Positions 49,906-60,945 of a DNA stretch of 64,000 nt are shown in pieces (within the stretch, counting starts at the first letter, position 1; each line of letters opens with the position of its first letter). Below the pieces are notes generated by a model. That model was not told the origin of the DNA. It did no database searches and saw only the letters and a program-made list of their open reading frames with translations. Both the position numbers and the translations under genes were made by a program. The DNA lies in contig NZ_LOIC01000018.1 of the NCBI RefSeq assembly GCF_001684335.1, positions 396,748-460,747 on the forward strand. Direction: 5' to 3'. This stretch comes from Photorhabdus namnaonensis. GTDB lineage: Bacteria; Pseudomonadota; Gammaproteobacteria; Enterobacterales; Enterobacteriaceae.

Positions 49906-49930
49906 AAATGAGGGTAATCCCCTCATTTTA
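49906..49930 (-). terminator. clpX terminator
   Basis: AAAATGAGGG and CCCTCATTTT form a 10-bp stem with a 5-base loop, followed on the minus strand by TGTTTTTATT. It lies 44 bp after the clpX stop and before the lon promoter. Confidence 0.88.
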
Positions 49931-49973
49931 TTCAATAATATCTCGTTTAGTGAATTCCCTGTCCTAGACTCAA

Positions 49974-51245
49974 TTATTCACCAGAAACCTGGGCATCCGG
50001 TTTGCTGTAAATCAGCAAAGGTGCAGATTGACCATTGATAACAGATTCATCTACAACAACTTTTCCAACGTTTTCCATTGATGGTAGATCATACATAGTG
50101 TCCAACAATGCGCCTTCAACAATAGAGCGTAGGCCGCGGGCCCCCGTCTTACGAACCATTGCTCTCTTAGCAATAGCAATCAGGGCTTCACTTCTGAATT
50201 CCAGATCAACGCCTTCAAGGTTAAACAGTGCTTGATACTGCTTGGTCAACGCATTTTTAGGTTCTTTCAAAATCTGAATCAACGCTTCCTCACTCAATTC
50301 ACTGAGCGTGGCAACAACAGGTAACCGCCCAATAAATTCAGGGATAAGCCCAAACTTAATGAGATCTTCCGGCTCAGCCAGTGCAAGCAATTCGCCTTCA
50401 GTCGCTTTTTCTGACTCACCTTTGACTTTCGCACCAAATCCAATACCCGTACTGGTATTTAAACGCTGGCCAATGACTTTATCCAGACCTGCAAACGCAC
50501 CACCACAAATAAATAGGATTTTGGAGGTATCTACCTGTAAAAACTCCTGTTGTGGATGTTTACGCCCCCCCTGAGGAGGAACTGCCGCGATTGTACCTTC
50601 AATCAGTTTCAGCAACGCTTGCTGTACACCTTCACCTGAAACATCCCGAGTAATTGACGGGTTATCAGATTTACGTGAAATTTTGTCAATTTCATCAATG
50701 TAAACAATACCGCGTTGAGCTTTTTGTACATCGTAGTCACATTTTTGCAGTAATTTCTGAATAATGTTTTCTACGTCTTCTCCCACATATCCCGCTTCGG
50801 TCAGCGTAGTCGCATCGGCCATGGTAAAAGGAACGTCAAGATAACGAGCCAATGTTTCAGCCAATAGGGTTTTACCACTCCCTGTCGGCCCAATAAGCAG
50901 AATATTACTTTTACCTAATTCAACACCGTTACTGATATCGCCATTACGTAACCGTTTGTAATGGTTATAAACAGCAACCGCCAACACTTTTTTCGCCGTT
51001 TCCTGGCCGATAACATAATCATCCAAATGCTGACGGATTTCATGAGGCGTTGGTAATGCACTACGCTCACGATGTGGTACAAGCTCTTTAATTTCTTCGC
51101 GAATAATGTCGTTACATAAATCCACACACTCATCGCAAATATATACTGACGGGCCAGCAATCAATTTTCGCACTTCATGTTGGCTTTTCCCGCAGAAAGA
51201 GCAATACAGCAGCTTTCCTGAACCGTCTTTGCGCTTATCTGTCAT
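49974..51245 (-). CDS. clpX: ClpX ATPase subunit of ClpXP protease
   Basis: AAA+ unfoldase that feeds tagged proteins to ClpP. The 423 residues (E. coli 424) begin with a zinc-binding dimer domain with Cys pairs in CSFCGKS and CDECVDLC (about 15-43), then Walker A GPTGSGKT at about 119-126, Walker [11 protein letters not shown], the pore loop GYVGED and the ClpP-contacting IGF loop in TGIGFGAK. It follows clpP by 137 bp on the same strand. Confidence 0.98.
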   Translation of the reverse strand: MTDKRKDGSGKLLYCSFCGKSQHEVRKLIAGPSVYICDECVDLCNDIIREEIKELVPHRERSALPTPHEIRQHLDDYVIGQETAKKVLAVAVYNHYKRLRNGDISNGVELGKSNILLIGPTGSGKTLLAETLARYLDVPFTMADATTLTEAGYVGEDVENIIQKLLQKCDYDVQKAQRGIVYIDEIDKISRKSDNPSITRDVSGEGVQQALLKLIEGTIAAVPPQGGRKHPQQEFLQVDTSKILFICGGAFAGLDKVIGQRLNTSTGIGFGAKVKGESEKATEGELLALAEPEDLIKFGLIPEFIGRLPVVATLSELSEEALIQILKEPKNALTKQYQALFNLEGVDLEFRSEALIAIAKRAMVRKTGARGLRSIVEGALLDTMYDLPSMENVGKVVVDESVINGQSAPLLIYSKPDAQVSGE

Positions 51246-51382
51246 CAGTCACAACCTCACTTTATCAACTGCTCCCCCAGATTTATCTGGCAAAGCAGGA
51301 AACTTCTGCTATTACCCCAAACGTCATAGCTTTACCAAATGGTAAGCCGAATGTTTATATTATAGCTTCCGGGAATAATAAA

Positions 51383-52006
51383 TTAATCGCGATGGGTGAA
51401 AATCTTATCAACCAATCCATACTCTACGGCTTCATCTGCCGACAAGAAACGATCACGTTCTGTATCTTTCGCGATCTCTTCAATAGGTCTTCCCGTATGT
51501 TTTGCCATTAACTCATTCATACGCGATTTTACTTTCAATATTTCCTGAGCGTGAATTTCAATATCTGTAGCTTGTCCCTGGAAACCGCCTAATGGCTGAT
51601 GGATCATAACCCGGGAATTTGGCAAACAGATACGTTTTCCCTTTGCCCCAGCAGTCAACAAGAATGCTCCCATTGAACATGCCTGCCCCATACAAATAGT
51701 ACTGATATCCGGTTTAATAAACTGCATCGTATCATAGATGGACATTCCCGCAGTGATCACACCACCTGGCGAATTGATATATAAGAAAATATCTTTTTCC
51801 GGATTCTCCGCCTCAAGAAACAGCATCTGAGCTACAACCAGGTTTGCCATATGATCTTCAACCTGACCGGTCAGAAAAATAATACGTTCTTTTAATAAGC
51901 GCGAATAGATATCGTACGAACGTTCCCCACGCGCAGTCTGTTCAACTACCATCGGCACCAGAGCCATGTGAGGCGCATATTGATCCCGCTTGTCGCTATA
52001 TGACAT
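51383..52006 (-). CDS. clpP: ClpP proteolytic subunit
   Basis: Tetradecameric serine protease core used by ClpX and ClpA. The 207 residues match E. coli. The catalytic triad is Ser111 (GQACSMG), His136 (MIHQPLGG) and Asp185. The first 14 residues up to MALVP are the propeptide that is removed in E. coli. It is placed between tig and clpX, the standard order. Confidence 0.98.
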   Translation of the reverse strand: MSYSDKRDQYAPHMALVPMVVEQTARGERSYDIYSRLLKERIIFLTGQVEDHMANLVVAQMLFLEAENPEKDIFLYINSPGGVITAGMSIYDTMQFIKPDISTICMGQACSMGAFLLTAGAKGKRICLPNSRVMIHQPLGGFQGQATDIEIHAQEILKVKSRMNELMAKHTGRPIEEIAKDTERDRFLSADEAVEYGLVDKIFTHRD

Positions 52007-52208
52007 TTTCGTCTCCTAATAGAATTCATGTTGGTGCCATTCATAACCAATTCTACTTGAGATAAGCGATGATGACCATGATTCAAAGTTAACCAATCAA
52101 GGGGGAATTACCCCTGAAAAATTTTGCAATCATATACATAATATTAAAAAGGATCTGGGGTTAAACCCACTTTTTTCAAGAAAAATCTTGTCTCTTACTT
52201 ATAAAAAA

Positions 52209-52230
52209 ACCCGCAGATTTATCTGCGGGT
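52209..52230 (-). terminator. tig terminator
   Basis: ACCCGCAGAT-TT-ATCTGCGGGT is a perfect 10-bp stem followed on the minus strand by TTTTTTTAT. It lies 49 bp after the tig stop. Confidence 0.92.
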
Positions 52231-52278
52231 TCATTTCAATAAGACAACAAATTCATCATCTCATGACAAAATTAAAAC

Positions 52279-53583
52279 TTATGCCATTTGATTCTGATTC
52301 ATTAACTCATTGAAAGTGGTTTCTTTTTCAGAAACTTTTGCTTTACCCAGAAGAACTTCAACAGCTTGTTCTTCCAAAGCAATATTACGAACATTGTTCA
52401 TCAATTCTTGGTTTTTACCATAGAATTCGATCACTTCTTGAGGATCTTCATAGGCAGAAGCCATTTCCTCGATTAATGCTTTAACACGCTCTTCATCAGC
52501 TTTCAGCTCATTACTGCTGATAACTTCACCTAACAGCAGGCCAACAACAACGCGACGTTTAGCTTGTTCTTCAAACAGTTCACGAGGCAGTTCCAGAGCT
52601 TGCTTTTCATTACCGCCAAAACGCTGAGCCGATTGGCGGCGCAGAACATCAATTTCGCTATCAACAACAGCGGCCGGAACATCGATTTCGTTAGCCTTAA
52701 CCAAACCATCGATAACCTGAGATTTAATACGGTTACGGACCGCATTTTTCAGTTCACGTTCCATATTTTTACGTACTTCTGCACGCAGACCATCAACGGT
52801 GCCATCAGCAATACCGAAACGCTTGATGAATTCTTCATTCAACTCCGGCAGTTCACGCTGTTCCACTTTTTTCAATGTGATCGCAAACTTAGCAGCTTTA
52901 CCTTTCAGATTTTCAGCATGATAATCTTCTGGGAAATTGACATCAATGGTAAATTCTTCCCCAGCTTTATGACCAACAATGCCCTCTTCAAAACCTGGGA
53001 TCATGCGGCCCTGCCCCATAGCCAGAACAAAATCAGATGCCTTACCACCTTCAAACTCTTCACCATCAACAGAGCCATTGAAGTCAACAGTAACACGATC
53101 TTCTGCGCCAACAGCTTCTTCGGTTTCTTTCCAATTAGCCTGCTGCTTACGCAATGTTTCCAGCATTGCATCAACATCTTCGTCTTTTACTTCAACAACA
53201 GGTTTTTCAACTTCAATGGCTTCCAGATCTTTCAATTCAACTTCTGGATAAACTTCAAACTCTACAGAGTAAGTGAAATCTTCACCATTTTTGAATTGCT
53301 CTGGTGCATAACTTGGCGCACCCGCTGGATTAATTTTTTGTTCGATGATTGCATTAATAAAGTTACGTTGCATCAGATCACTCAGAACGTCCTGAATAAC
53401 AGAAGCGCCGTAACGTTGTTTAACAATGTTCATAGGCACTTTGCCTTTACGGAAACCATCGATACGAACTTTTTTCGCTACATTGACCAACTCACTACTA
53501 ACTGCTTTCTCAACATCGGCAACAGGAACGGTGATTGTCACACGACGCCCAAGGCCTTGAGTGGTTTCAACAGAAACTTGCAT
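52279..53583 (-). CDS. tig: Trigger factor
   Basis: Ribosome-bound chaperone and prolyl isomerase that meets nascent chains. The 434 residues (E. coli 432) show the ribosome-docking signature GFRKGKVP at 44-51, the FKBP-type domain at about 150-245 ([35 protein letters not shown]) and the helical C-terminal arms. A long open frame on the opposite strand is judged to be a by-product of codon use. It is followed by its own terminator and then clpP. Confidence 0.98.
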   Translation of the reverse strand: MQVSVETTQGLGRRVTITVPVADVEKAVSSELVNVAKKVRIDGFRKGKVPMNIVKQRYGASVIQDVLSDLMQRNFINAIIEQKINPAGAPSYAPEQFKNGEDFTYSVEFEVYPEVELKDLEAIEVEKPVVEVKDEDVDAMLETLRKQQANWKETEEAVGAEDRVTVDFNGSVDGEEFEGGKASDFVLAMGQGRMIPGFEEGIVGHKAGEEFTIDVNFPEDYHAENLKGKAAKFAITLKKVEQRELPELNEEFIKRFGIADGTVDGLRAEVRKNMERELKNAVRNRIKSQVIDGLVKANEIDVPAAVVDSEIDVLRRQSAQRFGGNEKQALELPRELFEEQAKRRVVVGLLLGEVISSNELKADEERVKALIEEMASAYEDPQEVIEFYGKNQELMNNVRNIALEEQAVEVLLGKAKVSEKETTFNELMNQNQMA

Positions 53584-53962
53584 CTTTTTACCTCAAAAAA
53601 ATCATAGTGCTCGGTCAACTCCAGAGACCATACAACCAGCACATATTTTATGCACCAATCGCAACACTCTCTAAGAACCGGGGCGGTCGCATTTAAAAAC
53701 CGAGAATCCCTGATGTCAGAAGCGTCCCGAAACCATTCTAAAAATTAGACGCGACATTATAGCGATGCAGACGGTGTGAGTCGAGAATTGCTGAAAAAAG
53801 GCCGAACTATTCATCAACTTCACAGGATAACGATTATTCAGCGGCTAAATTTACATCCAAAAAGGATGCATATATAAAACACAAAAACGGCCCGAAGACC
53901 GTTCGCTAAATTTATTCTATTGTGTAAGAAAATGCCCAAAATTAAGTATCAATCAGCAGATT
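53584..53962. other. Intergenic region tig-bolA
   Basis: 379 bp between two genes on the minus strand. It contains the bolA terminator (53887-53902) and must hold the tig promoter. No small ORF or RNA gene is clear. Confidence 0.6.
53887..53902 (-). terminator. bolA terminator
   Basis: On the minus strand ACGGTC-TTCG-GGCCGT, a stem with a stable UUCG tetraloop, is followed by TTTTTGTGTTTT. It lies about 60 bp after the bolA stop. Confidence 0.85.
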
Positions 53963-54277
53963 TCAGGCAACAATATTACCTCCGCGACATGCCGGTGACG
54001 CTAAAACAGTATCCTGTAATTCATTCCACTCTTTTTCTGTATAGGTATGCAACGCCAAAGCATGAACACCTGCGGACAATTCTGCCGATAATACGCTGTA
54101 AACAGAACGATGGCGGTTCAGCATACGTTCACCAGCAAATTTATTACTGATGATTACGACCTTAAAATGGCTTTCAGAACCTACGGGTACATTGTGACGA
54201 TAACTTTCATCAATGACCTCAAGATATGAGGGATTAAATGCAGCCTGTAATTTCTCTTCTATATCCTGATACACCAT
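53963..54277 (-). CDS. bolA: BolA morphogene / stress regulator
   Basis: 104-residue BolA-fold protein (E. coli 105) that affects cell shape in stress and, with glutaredoxin 4, binds an iron-sulfur cluster. The family blocks [23 protein letters not shown] (about 35-57) and [14 protein letters not shown] are present; His in NRHR is the conserved cluster-related residue. It lies next to tig and divergent from yajG, as in E. coli. Confidence 0.95.
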   Translation of the reverse strand: MVYQDIEEKLQAAFNPSYLEVIDESYRHNVPVGSESHFKVVIISNKFAGERMLNRHRSVYSVLSAELSAGVHALALHTYTEKEWNELQDTVLASPACRGGNIVA

Positions 54278-54520
54278 ATCATTCTCCTTAACCGCACAGC
54301 AGTCGTACTGCCAACCATACTAATAATCTTAGTCTATTCTCCATGAGTTATAGCACCAACGCATTAAAATATCTCTTAATCGAATCCCACATCATAAGGT
54401 TTTTATACGCGTTTACCCCATCAGGGATATGCCATGATCAAAAGGCAGTGCTATCATTGACGCAATTTATGCTATTGATAAGTATTACTGGATATCCTTA
54501 TCACCGATGAGAAAATTAAC

Positions 54521-55099
54521 ATGTTGAAAAGAATATTATTCCCACTCATTGCGCTTTTTCTTCTTGCTGGTTGTGCCGCTCCCAGCAATACCCTGACCAT
54601 TGAACCTAAAATTACATTGCCAACAGCAGATCCAACAATGAGCGCGATTACCATCAGTATCAGCGGTGCCGACAATCGTCAGTCTCAGACACTTGCTCAA
54701 ATTAACCGCAATGCAAAGCTGGAAATACTGAAACCCTCCCGTGATCTGCGCTTTCTACTCCAGGAAATCCTGGAAAAACAGATGACTGCCCGTGGTTATA
54801 TGATTGGCTCTCCAGCCAATGCCAATCTGCAAATTATTGTGAACAATCTATATGCAGATGTTAAAGAAGGTAGCCTGCGCCATAATATTTCAACAAAAGC
54901 CGATATTTCCATCATTAGTACAGCGCAAAATGGCAGTAAACAAGTTAAAAATTACCGCACTAGTTACAATGTACAAGGTCCTTTAGGCGCAACTAATGAG
55001 AAAATTGCTGATGCAGTCAATACTGTCTTATCAGAAGTTATAGCAGATATGGCTCAAGATCCTTCCGTCAGTAATTTCATCAAACAAAATACTCGCTAA
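54521..55099 (+). CDS. yajG: YajG-family lipoprotein
   Basis: 192-residue predicted outer-membrane lipoprotein with signal peptide ending LLAGC, Cys18 being the lipid site. The mature part is a YajG domain of unknown function with ADNRQSQTLAQINRN and FLLQEILEKQMTARGYMIG. E. coli has yajG directly before ampG, as here (72 bp apart), suggesting a shared transcript linked to cell-wall recycling; this link is inference. Confidence 0.9.
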   Translation: MLKRILFPLIALFLLAGCAAPSNTLTIEPKITLPTADPTMSAITISISGADNRQSQTLAQINRNAKLEILKPSRDLRFLLQEILEKQMTARGYMIGSPANANLQIIVNNLYADVKEGSLRHNISTKADISIISTAQNGSKQVKNYRTSYNVQGPLGATNEKIADAVNTVLSEVIADMAQDPSVSNFIKQNTR

Positions 55100-55171
55100 T
55101 TAAAAGACTAATTGTTTATTAAAGGACTAATTATTTACTCTGCCCGCTAAGGGCAGGGTTTTGGGAGGCAC

Positions 55172-56659
55172 ATGTCTTATCGTTATCTCACCGTTTTTAC
55201 CCAACATAACTCACGAATCCTGCTTTTACTCGGCTTTGTTTCTGGTCTACCGCTCGCACTGACTGCCAGCACCCTGCAAGCATGGATGACCGTTGAAGAC
55301 GTTGATCTTAAAACAATTGGCTTCTTTTCTCTTGTCGGCCAAGCATATGTTTTCAAATTTCTTTGGTCCCCCTTTATGGACCGATTTACCCTCCCTTTTC
55401 TCGGACGTCGACGTGGTTGGCTACTTGTTACACAGTTATTACTCATAGCCAGTATCACTGCAATGGGTTTTCTCCAACCATCTCAACATTTATGGTGGCT
55501 GGCCATACTAGCGGTAACCGTTGCCTTCTGCTCCGCATCACAGGATATCGTCTTTGATGCTTATAAAGCCGATTTATTGAGTAGCGAAGAGCGGGGTGTA
55601 GGTGCTGCCGTTTCAGTACTTGGTTATCGATTAGCCATGTTGGTTTCAGGCGGGTTAGCGCTATGGATCGCAGACCGCTATATTGGCTGGCAACATACTT
55701 ACTGGTTGATGGCTGGATTGATACTAATTGGCATCTATGCGACGTTAAAAGCTAGAGAACCTGAAATTGACGCTCCGCCGCCAAAAACACTCCAACAAGC
55801 CGCAATAGAACCATTAGCCGATTTTTTTAATCGCAATAATGCATGGCTGATACTACTGTTGATTGTCATGTATAAAATGGGAGATGCCTTTGCCGCCAGC
55901 CTAAATACCCCATTTCTAATCCGTGGTATTGGCTTTGATGCTGGTGAAGTCGGAATGATCAACAAAACGCTAGGATTAACAGCAACCATCGTTGGTGCAT
56001 TATATGGTGGTTATTTGATGCAACGATGGAGTTTATTCCGCTCACTCATGATCTTTGGCATCCTTCAAGCGATTTCCAATATCGGATACTGGCTGTTATC
56101 TATTACTGACAAAAATATCTACACTATGGGTAGCGCCGTTTTTCTGGAAAATATCTGTGGCGGAATGGGAACCGCTGCATTTGTCGCCCTAATTATGGCG
56201 TTATGTCATAAATCATTCTCTGCAACACAGTTTGCTTTATTATCTGCTTTATCTGCTGTTGGGCGAGTCTATGTCGGCCCAATTGCGGGTTGGTTCGTTG
56301 AATTACACGGCTGGCCAAACTTCTATCTATTCTCTATAGCGGCCTCTGTTCCAGGCTTATTATTGTTATTTGTCTGCCGCCAGACTCTGGTTTATACCCA
56401 GAGAACTAACGATTTTATGCCACGTACTGAGTTCAAAAATTTCTATCGCCTAGCGCTTGGCTTACTATCATTAGCAAGTATCTTGCTCACATTTTGGTTA
56501 CTTATCATCATCACCAATGCTCTTAACTGGACTCATATACCTGATCTGGCCGAAACATTACTACTGTGGGGAATACAGATTGGTATCACAAGCATCATTC
56601 TCGGTAGCTTTCTAGATTATCTTGCATTAAGTAAGGTGCAAATTGATTTAAAAAGGTAA
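55172..56659 (+). CDS. ampG: Muropeptide permease AmpG
   Basis: Inner-membrane MFS-type importer of anhydro-muropeptides for peptidoglycan recycling and, where present, AmpC induction. The 495 residues (E. coli 491) carry about 14 helices, with LGFVSGLPLALTASTLQAWM near the N-terminus, SPFMDRFTLPFLGRRRGWL near 66, and SASQDIVFDAYKADLL near 120. GGGAGG precedes the ATG. It follows yajG. Confidence 0.95.
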   Translation: MSYRYLTVFTQHNSRILLLLGFVSGLPLALTASTLQAWMTVEDVDLKTIGFFSLVGQAYVFKFLWSPFMDRFTLPFLGRRRGWLLVTQLLLIASITAMGFLQPSQHLWWLAILAVTVAFCSASQDIVFDAYKADLLSSEERGVGAAVSVLGYRLAMLVSGGLALWIADRYIGWQHTYWLMAGLILIGIYATLKAREPEIDAPPPKTLQQAAIEPLADFFNRNNAWLILLLIVMYKMGDAFAASLNTPFLIRGIGFDAGEVGMINKTLGLTATIVGALYGGYLMQRWSLFRSLMIFGILQAISNIGYWLLSITDKNIYTMGSAVFLENICGGMGTAAFVALIMALCHKSFSATQFALLSALSAVGRVYVGPIAGWFVELHGWPNFYLFSIAASVPGLLLLFVCRQTLVYTQRTNDFMPRTEFKNFYRLALGLLSLASILLTFWLLIIITNALNWTHIPDLAETLLLWGIQIGITSIILGSFLDYLALSKVQIDLKR

Positions 56660-56730
56660 AAATATTAAGTTAATTTATCAAAGGTTGGCCACTGTCAGCC
56701 TTTGATATTCATGCCCTCTTTCTTAAATAT

Positions 56731-56752
56731 TTAAGTGATAGCGATCACACTT
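56731..56752 (+). promoter_or_regulatory. CRP-cAMP site upstream of the OmpK-like gene
   Basis: The core AGTGA-TAGCGA-TCACA (GTGA at 56735, TCAC at 56745) fits CRP (TGTGA-N6-TCACA) with one mismatch. It is about 150 bp before the start codon. E. coli tsx, a functional relative, is also CRP-controlled. Confidence 0.75.
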
Positions 56753-56903
56753 CAAATAGTCATTTGCCAAAAGTGCTATTTTCGAGTGATTATTTGATTG
56801 TTCAATATTCATATCTGCGTAGAATCAGACTACCATTTTAAGGGTTATTTAATATAGCTTTAAAACCCAAAACCTCTTTATCATGGATGCGTTAGAGAAA
56901 TTT

Positions 56904-57665
56904 ATGAGAACAACCATTCTGGCTACTGCTTTATTCACCACCGTCTCAGTTCCCGCTTATGCTGAATATCAAGGGGGCTTTGCTAATATCAGCATGAACT
57001 ACCTCGACTGGACTAGCCATACCACACACAAGTCAGGGCAAACCTCTCATAAAGACGACTTTGCCTATTTGGAACTGGAAGGCGGAGCCGGCTTTGACTG
57101 GGGTGAATTATACGGGTTCTTTGATCTGGAAAATGCTTTCAACAGTCAGCATGCTGAACCAGGGGATAACCAAAGATACACTTTTAAAACAACCGGTCGC
57201 TTTTATCTGGCTGATACTGGTTTCAATCTCTATGGTCATGTTTACGGTACTTACTCTCTCCCAGGTACAGCACACGGCGGGAACTTTCATGAAGTAAATA
57301 CCCTCTATGGTATTGGTTACAACACTGATTTCGCCGGTATCTGGTTCAAACCATTCGTTGCGCTGCACTATGTTGACCAAACTTTCTACTCCGGTAATAA
57401 CGGCTACGTTGTTGGCTGGGTTGCGGGTTACGACTTTCAACTCTGGGAAGAAAAATTCAGCATAACCAACTGGAATGAAATAGAACTTAACCGGAATGAA
57501 CGCTACGGCAATGGTGGACGAAACGGTACCAACGGTGCGATAGCGTTATGGTGGACGCCTCACCAATCCTTCACAACCGGCATTCAATATCGATATGCCG
57601 ACCATAAATTAGGTGAAGACTTCTGGCAGGATGCGATTGTCTACTCTATTAAATATAATTTTTAA
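56904..57665 (+). CDS. OmpK/Tsx-family outer membrane nucleoside channel
   Basis: 253-residue beta-barrel of the Tsx/OmpK family, channels used for nucleosides and as phage or colicin receptors. I start at 56904 so that a signal peptide MRTTILATALFTTVSVPAYA comes first; an in-frame ATG seven codons earlier has no ribosome site. The mature protein starts EYQGGFANISMNYLDW, has alternating aromatic strands and ends in Phe (YSIKYNF), the outer-membrane sorting signal. Substrate is inferred from the family. A CRP site is upstream and a terminator downstream. Confidence 0.88.
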   Translation: MRTTILATALFTTVSVPAYAEYQGGFANISMNYLDWTSHTTHKSGQTSHKDDFAYLELEGGAGFDWGELYGFFDLENAFNSQHAEPGDNQRYTFKTTGRFYLADTGFNLYGHVYGTYSLPGTAHGGNFHEVNTLYGIGYNTDFAGIWFKPFVALHYVDQTFYSGNNGYVVGWVAGYDFQLWEEKFSITNWNEIELNRNERYGNGGRNGTNGAIALWWTPHQSFTTGIQYRYADHKLGEDFWQDAIVYSIKYNF

Positions 57666-57674
57666 TTCTTAATT

Positions 57675-57709
57675 TTAATTGTGAGCTGCCAAAAGTGGCT
57701 CACAATTAA
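57675..57709 (+). terminator. Terminator of the OmpK-like gene
   Basis: TTAATTGTGAGC (57675-57686) and GCTCACAATTAA (57698-57709) form a perfect 12-bp stem with an 11-base loop, followed by TTTAAC, ten bases after the stop. Confidence 0.8.
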
Positions 57710-57869
57710 TTTAACTCCTAAATAAAATGATTGCGGTGGAAATTTTTAAAGCAAATTTTTTTATTTTTTCCTTTCACCTAAAAAATATAAAATGATTTAG
57801 TATAAATTCATATTTCCGCACTATTTCGTTACAATTAAATAACCTTTTCAAGCTAACTTCTGATTAATC

Positions 57870-57897
57870 TTACAGTTGCATGTGATCCCAGTAACAT
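57870..57897 (+). promoter_or_regulatory. Possible cyoABCDE promoter
   Basis: -35 TTACAG and -10 TAACAT with a 16-bp spacer, about 117 bp before cyoA. The -10 is only moderate, so this is a weak prediction. Confidence 0.35.
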
Positions 57898-58013
57898 AAA
57901 GGGTTAACAACCCCTCAACTAACTATTACAAATGTTTACACTCCAGTAGCCTTACCGTAGAATGCCCGCACTGATGAAACGACAATAGAGCTTTTGTTAT
58001 TTGGGGTCGTTAG

Positions 58014-58949
58014 ATGAGACTTATGAAATACAATAAAAGTATTGGGATATTGTCAATACTAGCGGCTACTCTTATGCTGAGTGGCTGCGATATGGTATTG
58101 ATGAATCCTAAAGGCGCTATCGGCGCTGAACAAAAAACGCTGATACTTACGGCTATTGGCCTGATGCTAATCATCGTTATTCCGGTGATCATCATGGCAT
58201 TCACTTTTGCCCTGCGTTACCGCGAAGCCAACAAAAGTGCTACCTACCACCCTAACTGGGCACACTCAAATAAAATTGAGCTGGTAGTATGGACCGTTCC
58301 TATCATTATCATTATTATTTTAGCAACCATTACCTGGAAGACAACCCACGAGCTTGACCCATATAAACCACTGGTCAGTGATGAAAAACCCGTGACTATT
58401 GAAGTTATTTCTCTTGATTGGAAATGGCTATTCGTTTACCCGGAGCAAAGTATCGCTACAGTTAACGAAATTGCTTTCCCTACTGGAGTTCCTATTAACT
58501 TCAAAATCACCTCTGATTCTGTGATGAACTCATTCTTCATCCCACAGTTAGGTGGTCAAATCTATGCAATGGCTGGCATGCAGACTAAACTTCACTTAAT
58601 TGCCGATGAACCTGGCACTTATAAAGGTTTATCCAGTAGCTATAGCGGCCACGGCTTCTCCGGTATGAAATTTACCGCTACCGCTACCGCAGATCGTGAA
58701 GGTTTTGAACAATGGGTTCAAAAAGTAAAAGCCTCTCCCAAAACCTTGGATACCATGCAGGCATTTAACGAGTTAGCTAAACAAAGCCAGAACCATCCGG
58801 TTGAATACTTCTCAAGCGTTAAGCCTAACCTGTATCAAGACATTATTGCCAAATTTATGGGCAACATGAATATGCATGGCGGCCACGGTGCAACGACAGG
58901 TCATAACATGAATATGAGCGAAACTGCTCATGCCGGAGTTGAGGAATAA
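58014..58949 (+). CDS. cyoA: Cytochrome bo3 ubiquinol oxidase subunit II
   Basis: Membrane-anchored subunit II of the aerobic proton-pumping quinol oxidase. The 311 residues start MRLMKYNKS, aligning with E. coli CyoA; GGGGT is upstream. A lipobox LSGC gives Cys25. Two membrane helices (about 42-65 and 90-110) precede a cupredoxin domain with [18 protein letters not shown] and [19 protein letters not shown], which has lost the copper ligands of cytochrome c oxidases. The C-terminal tail is rich in Met, His and Gly. First gene of cyoABCDE. Confidence 0.98.
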   Translation: MRLMKYNKSIGILSILAATLMLSGCDMVLMNPKGAIGAEQKTLILTAIGLMLIIVIPVIIMAFTFALRYREANKSATYHPNWAHSNKIELVVWTVPIIIIIILATITWKTTHELDPYKPLVSDEKPVTIEVISLDWKWLFVYPEQSIATVNEIAFPTGVPINFKITSDSVMNSFFIPQLGGQIYAMAGMQTKLHLIADEPGTYKGLSSSYSGHGFSGMKFTATATADREGFEQWVQKVKASPKTLDTMQAFNELAKQSQNHPVEYFSSVKPNLYQDIIAKFMGNMNMHGGHGATTGHNMNMSETAHAGVEE

Positions 58950-58953
58950 AGTA

Positions 58954-60945
58954 ATGTTGGGAAAATTAACACTTGATGCAATCCCATTGCATGAGCCCAT
59001 TATCATGGTCACTCTTGCTGGGATTCTCTTCGCAGGGCTCGCGATTGTCGGAGCCCTGACCTATTTCCGTAAATGGAAATGGCTATGGAGCGAGTGGTTA
59101 ACCAGCGTTGACCACAAGAAAATCGGTATTATGTACATTATCGTGGCGCTGGTCATGATGCTCCGTGGCTTTGCCGATGCCATCATGATGCGTGGTCAGC
59201 AGGCTGTCGCCTCCGCGAGTGAAGCAGGTTTCCTGCCGCCGCATCACTATGACCAAATCTTTACCGCCCACGGCGTCATCATGATTTTCTTCATGGCGAC
59301 ACCTTTTGTTGTCGGCCTGATGAACATCGTGGTTCCACTACAGATCGGCGCTCGTGACGTGGCATTCCCATTCCTGAACTCACTGAGCTTCTGGTTCTTC
59401 GTCGTTGGCGTCGCACTGATTAACATCTCTCTGGGTGTAGGTGAATTTGCTCAGACCGGCTGGTTAGCTTATCCTCCGCTCTCAGGTATAGAATATAGCC
59501 CGGGCGTTGGGGTCGATTATTGGATATGGAGTCTTCAAATATCCGGTATCGGTACCTTGCTGACAGGCGTTAACTTCTTTGCGACGATCCTGCGTATGCG
59601 TGCTCCTGGCATGTCTATGATGAAAATGCCTGTATTCTCTTGGGCAGCACTCTGTACTAACGTACTGATCATCGCAGCATTCCCAATTCTGACCGTTACC
59701 ATTGCCCTGCTAACTTTTGACCGCTACATGGGTACCCATTTCTTCACCAATGATATGGGCGGTAACATGATGATGTATATCAACCTGATATGGGCTTGGG
59801 GTCACCCTGAAGTTTATATTCTGGTACTACCGGTCTTTGGTGTTTTCTCTGAAGTGACTGCGACGTTCTCGAAAAAACGGCTGTTCGGCTACACTTCTCT
59901 GGTGTGGGCGACCATTGCCATCACCGTATTGTCGTTTATCGTATGGCTGCACCACTTCTTTACGATGGGCTCTGGCGCGAACGTTAACGCCTTCTTCGGC
60001 ATAGCCACCATGATTATCTCGATTCCGACAGGCGTTAAGATTTTCAACTGGCTGTTCACCATGTATCGAGGCCGTATTGAGTATAAAACACCAATGTTGT
60101 GGACCGTTGGCTTCATCGTCACCTTCTCTATTGGTGGTATGACCGGCGTTCTGCTAGCAGTTCCAGGCGCAAACTTCGTTCTGCATAACAGCTTATTCCT
60201 GATTGCACACTTCCATAACGTTATCATCGGTGGTGTTGTCTTCGGTTGTTTCGCTGGTACTGCTTACTGGTTCCCGAAAGCTTTTGGTTTCACACTAAAT
60301 GAAAAATGGGGTGTCCGTGCATTCTGGTTCTGGATCATCGGCTTCTTTATCGCCTTTATGCCAGTTTACGCGCTCGGCTTTATGGGAATGACCCGTCGTA
60401 TTAGCCAAGATATCAACCCTGAATTCCATACTCTGCTGGTCGTCTCCGCGATTGGTGTTGCACTGATTGCTATTGGTATCCTGTGTCAGGTCATTCAATT
60501 CTACGTGAGTATCCGTGACCGTGACCAAAACCGTGACCTGACCGGTGACCCTTGGGGCGGACGTACTCTGGAGTGGGCAACATCTTCTCCACCACCATTT
60601 TATAACTTTGCTGAAGTTCCACATGTTCAAACCCGTGATGCATGGTGGGATATGAAAGAAAAAGGCACTGCTTATAAGCGTCCTGCTCAGTATGAAGAAA
60701 TTCATATGCCTAAAAATGCCGGTGCGGGTGTAATTATTGCTGGCTTTAGCTTGCTGTTTGGTTTCGCCATGATTTGGCATATCTGGTGGCTGGTTATCGC
60801 AAGCTTTGCAGGCATGATTATCACTTGGATTGCAAAAAGCTTTGATGAAGATGTTGATTACTACGTACCCGTTGCTGAAGTTGAGCAAATTGAGAATCAA
60901 CACCATGAACAAATTAGCAAGGCAGGTCTGAACCATGTCAACTGA
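58954..60945 (+). CDS. cyoB: Cytochrome bo3 ubiquinol oxidase subunit I
   Basis: Catalytic haem-copper subunit with 15 helices, 663 residues as in E. coli. The start at 58954 ([15 protein letters not shown]) follows GAGGAA; the frame is open eight codons earlier inside cyoA. Haem and CuB ligands are visible: His in TAHGVIMIF (about 106), HPEVY with the His-Tyr pair (about 284-288), WLHHFF (333-334) and [10 protein letters not shown] (about 419-421). It is 4 bp after cyoA and overlaps cyoC by 11 bp. Confidence 0.98.
   Translation: MLGKLTLDAIPLHEPIIMVTLAGILFAGLAIVGALTYFRKWKWLWSEWLTSVDHKKIGIMYIIVALVMMLRGFADAIMMRGQQAVASASEAGFLPPHHYDQIFTAHGVIMIFFMATPFVVGLMNIVVPLQIGARDVAFPFLNSLSFWFFVVGVALINISLGVGEFAQTGWLAYPPLSGIEYSPGVGVDYWIWSLQISGIGTLLTGVNFFATILRMRAPGMSMMKMPVFSWAALCTNVLIIAAFPILTVTIALLTFDRYMGTHFFTNDMGGNMMMYINLIWAWGHPEVYILVLPVFGVFSEVTATFSKKRLFGYTSLVWATIAITVLSFIVWLHHFFTMGSGANVNAFFGIATMIISIPTGVKIFNWLFTMYRGRIEYKTPMLWTVGFIVTFSIGGMTGVLLAVPGANFVLHNSLFLIAHFHNVIIGGVVFGCFAGTAYWFPKAFGFTLNEKWGVRAFWFWIIGFFIAFMPVYALGFMGMTRRISQDINPEFHTLLVVSAIGVALIAIGILCQVIQFYVSIRDRDQNRDLTGDPWGGRTLEWATSSPPPFYNFAEVPHVQTRDAWWDMKEKGTAYKRPAQYEEIHMPKNAGAGVIIAGFSLLFGFAMIWHIWWLVIASFAGMIITWIAKSFDEDVDYYVPVAEVEQIENQHHEQISKAGLNHVN

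Larger units (their letters stand above)
57666..58013. other. Intergenic region before cyoA
   Basis: 348 bp containing the terminator of the OmpK-like gene (57675-57709), AT-rich DNA, a likely cyo promoter (57870-57897) and a GGGTTAACAACCCC inverted repeat just after it. The E. coli cyo promoter is controlled by ArcA, Fnr and Fur; I cannot assign these sites here with confidence. Confidence 0.6.

Noticed and set aside
52085-52130. A possible sigma-32 promoter upstream of clpP
   Set aside because: A C-run resembling the -10 box is part of an AGGGG/CCCCT inverted repeat and no proper -35 box lies at the right distance.
52564-53607. A 347-codon open frame on the plus strand opposite tig
   Set aside because: It lies wholly antisense to a highly conserved gene, its translation is rich in Phe, Asn and Ile with no recognisable domain, and long antisense frames are a common result of codon bias in Glu/Lys-rich genes.
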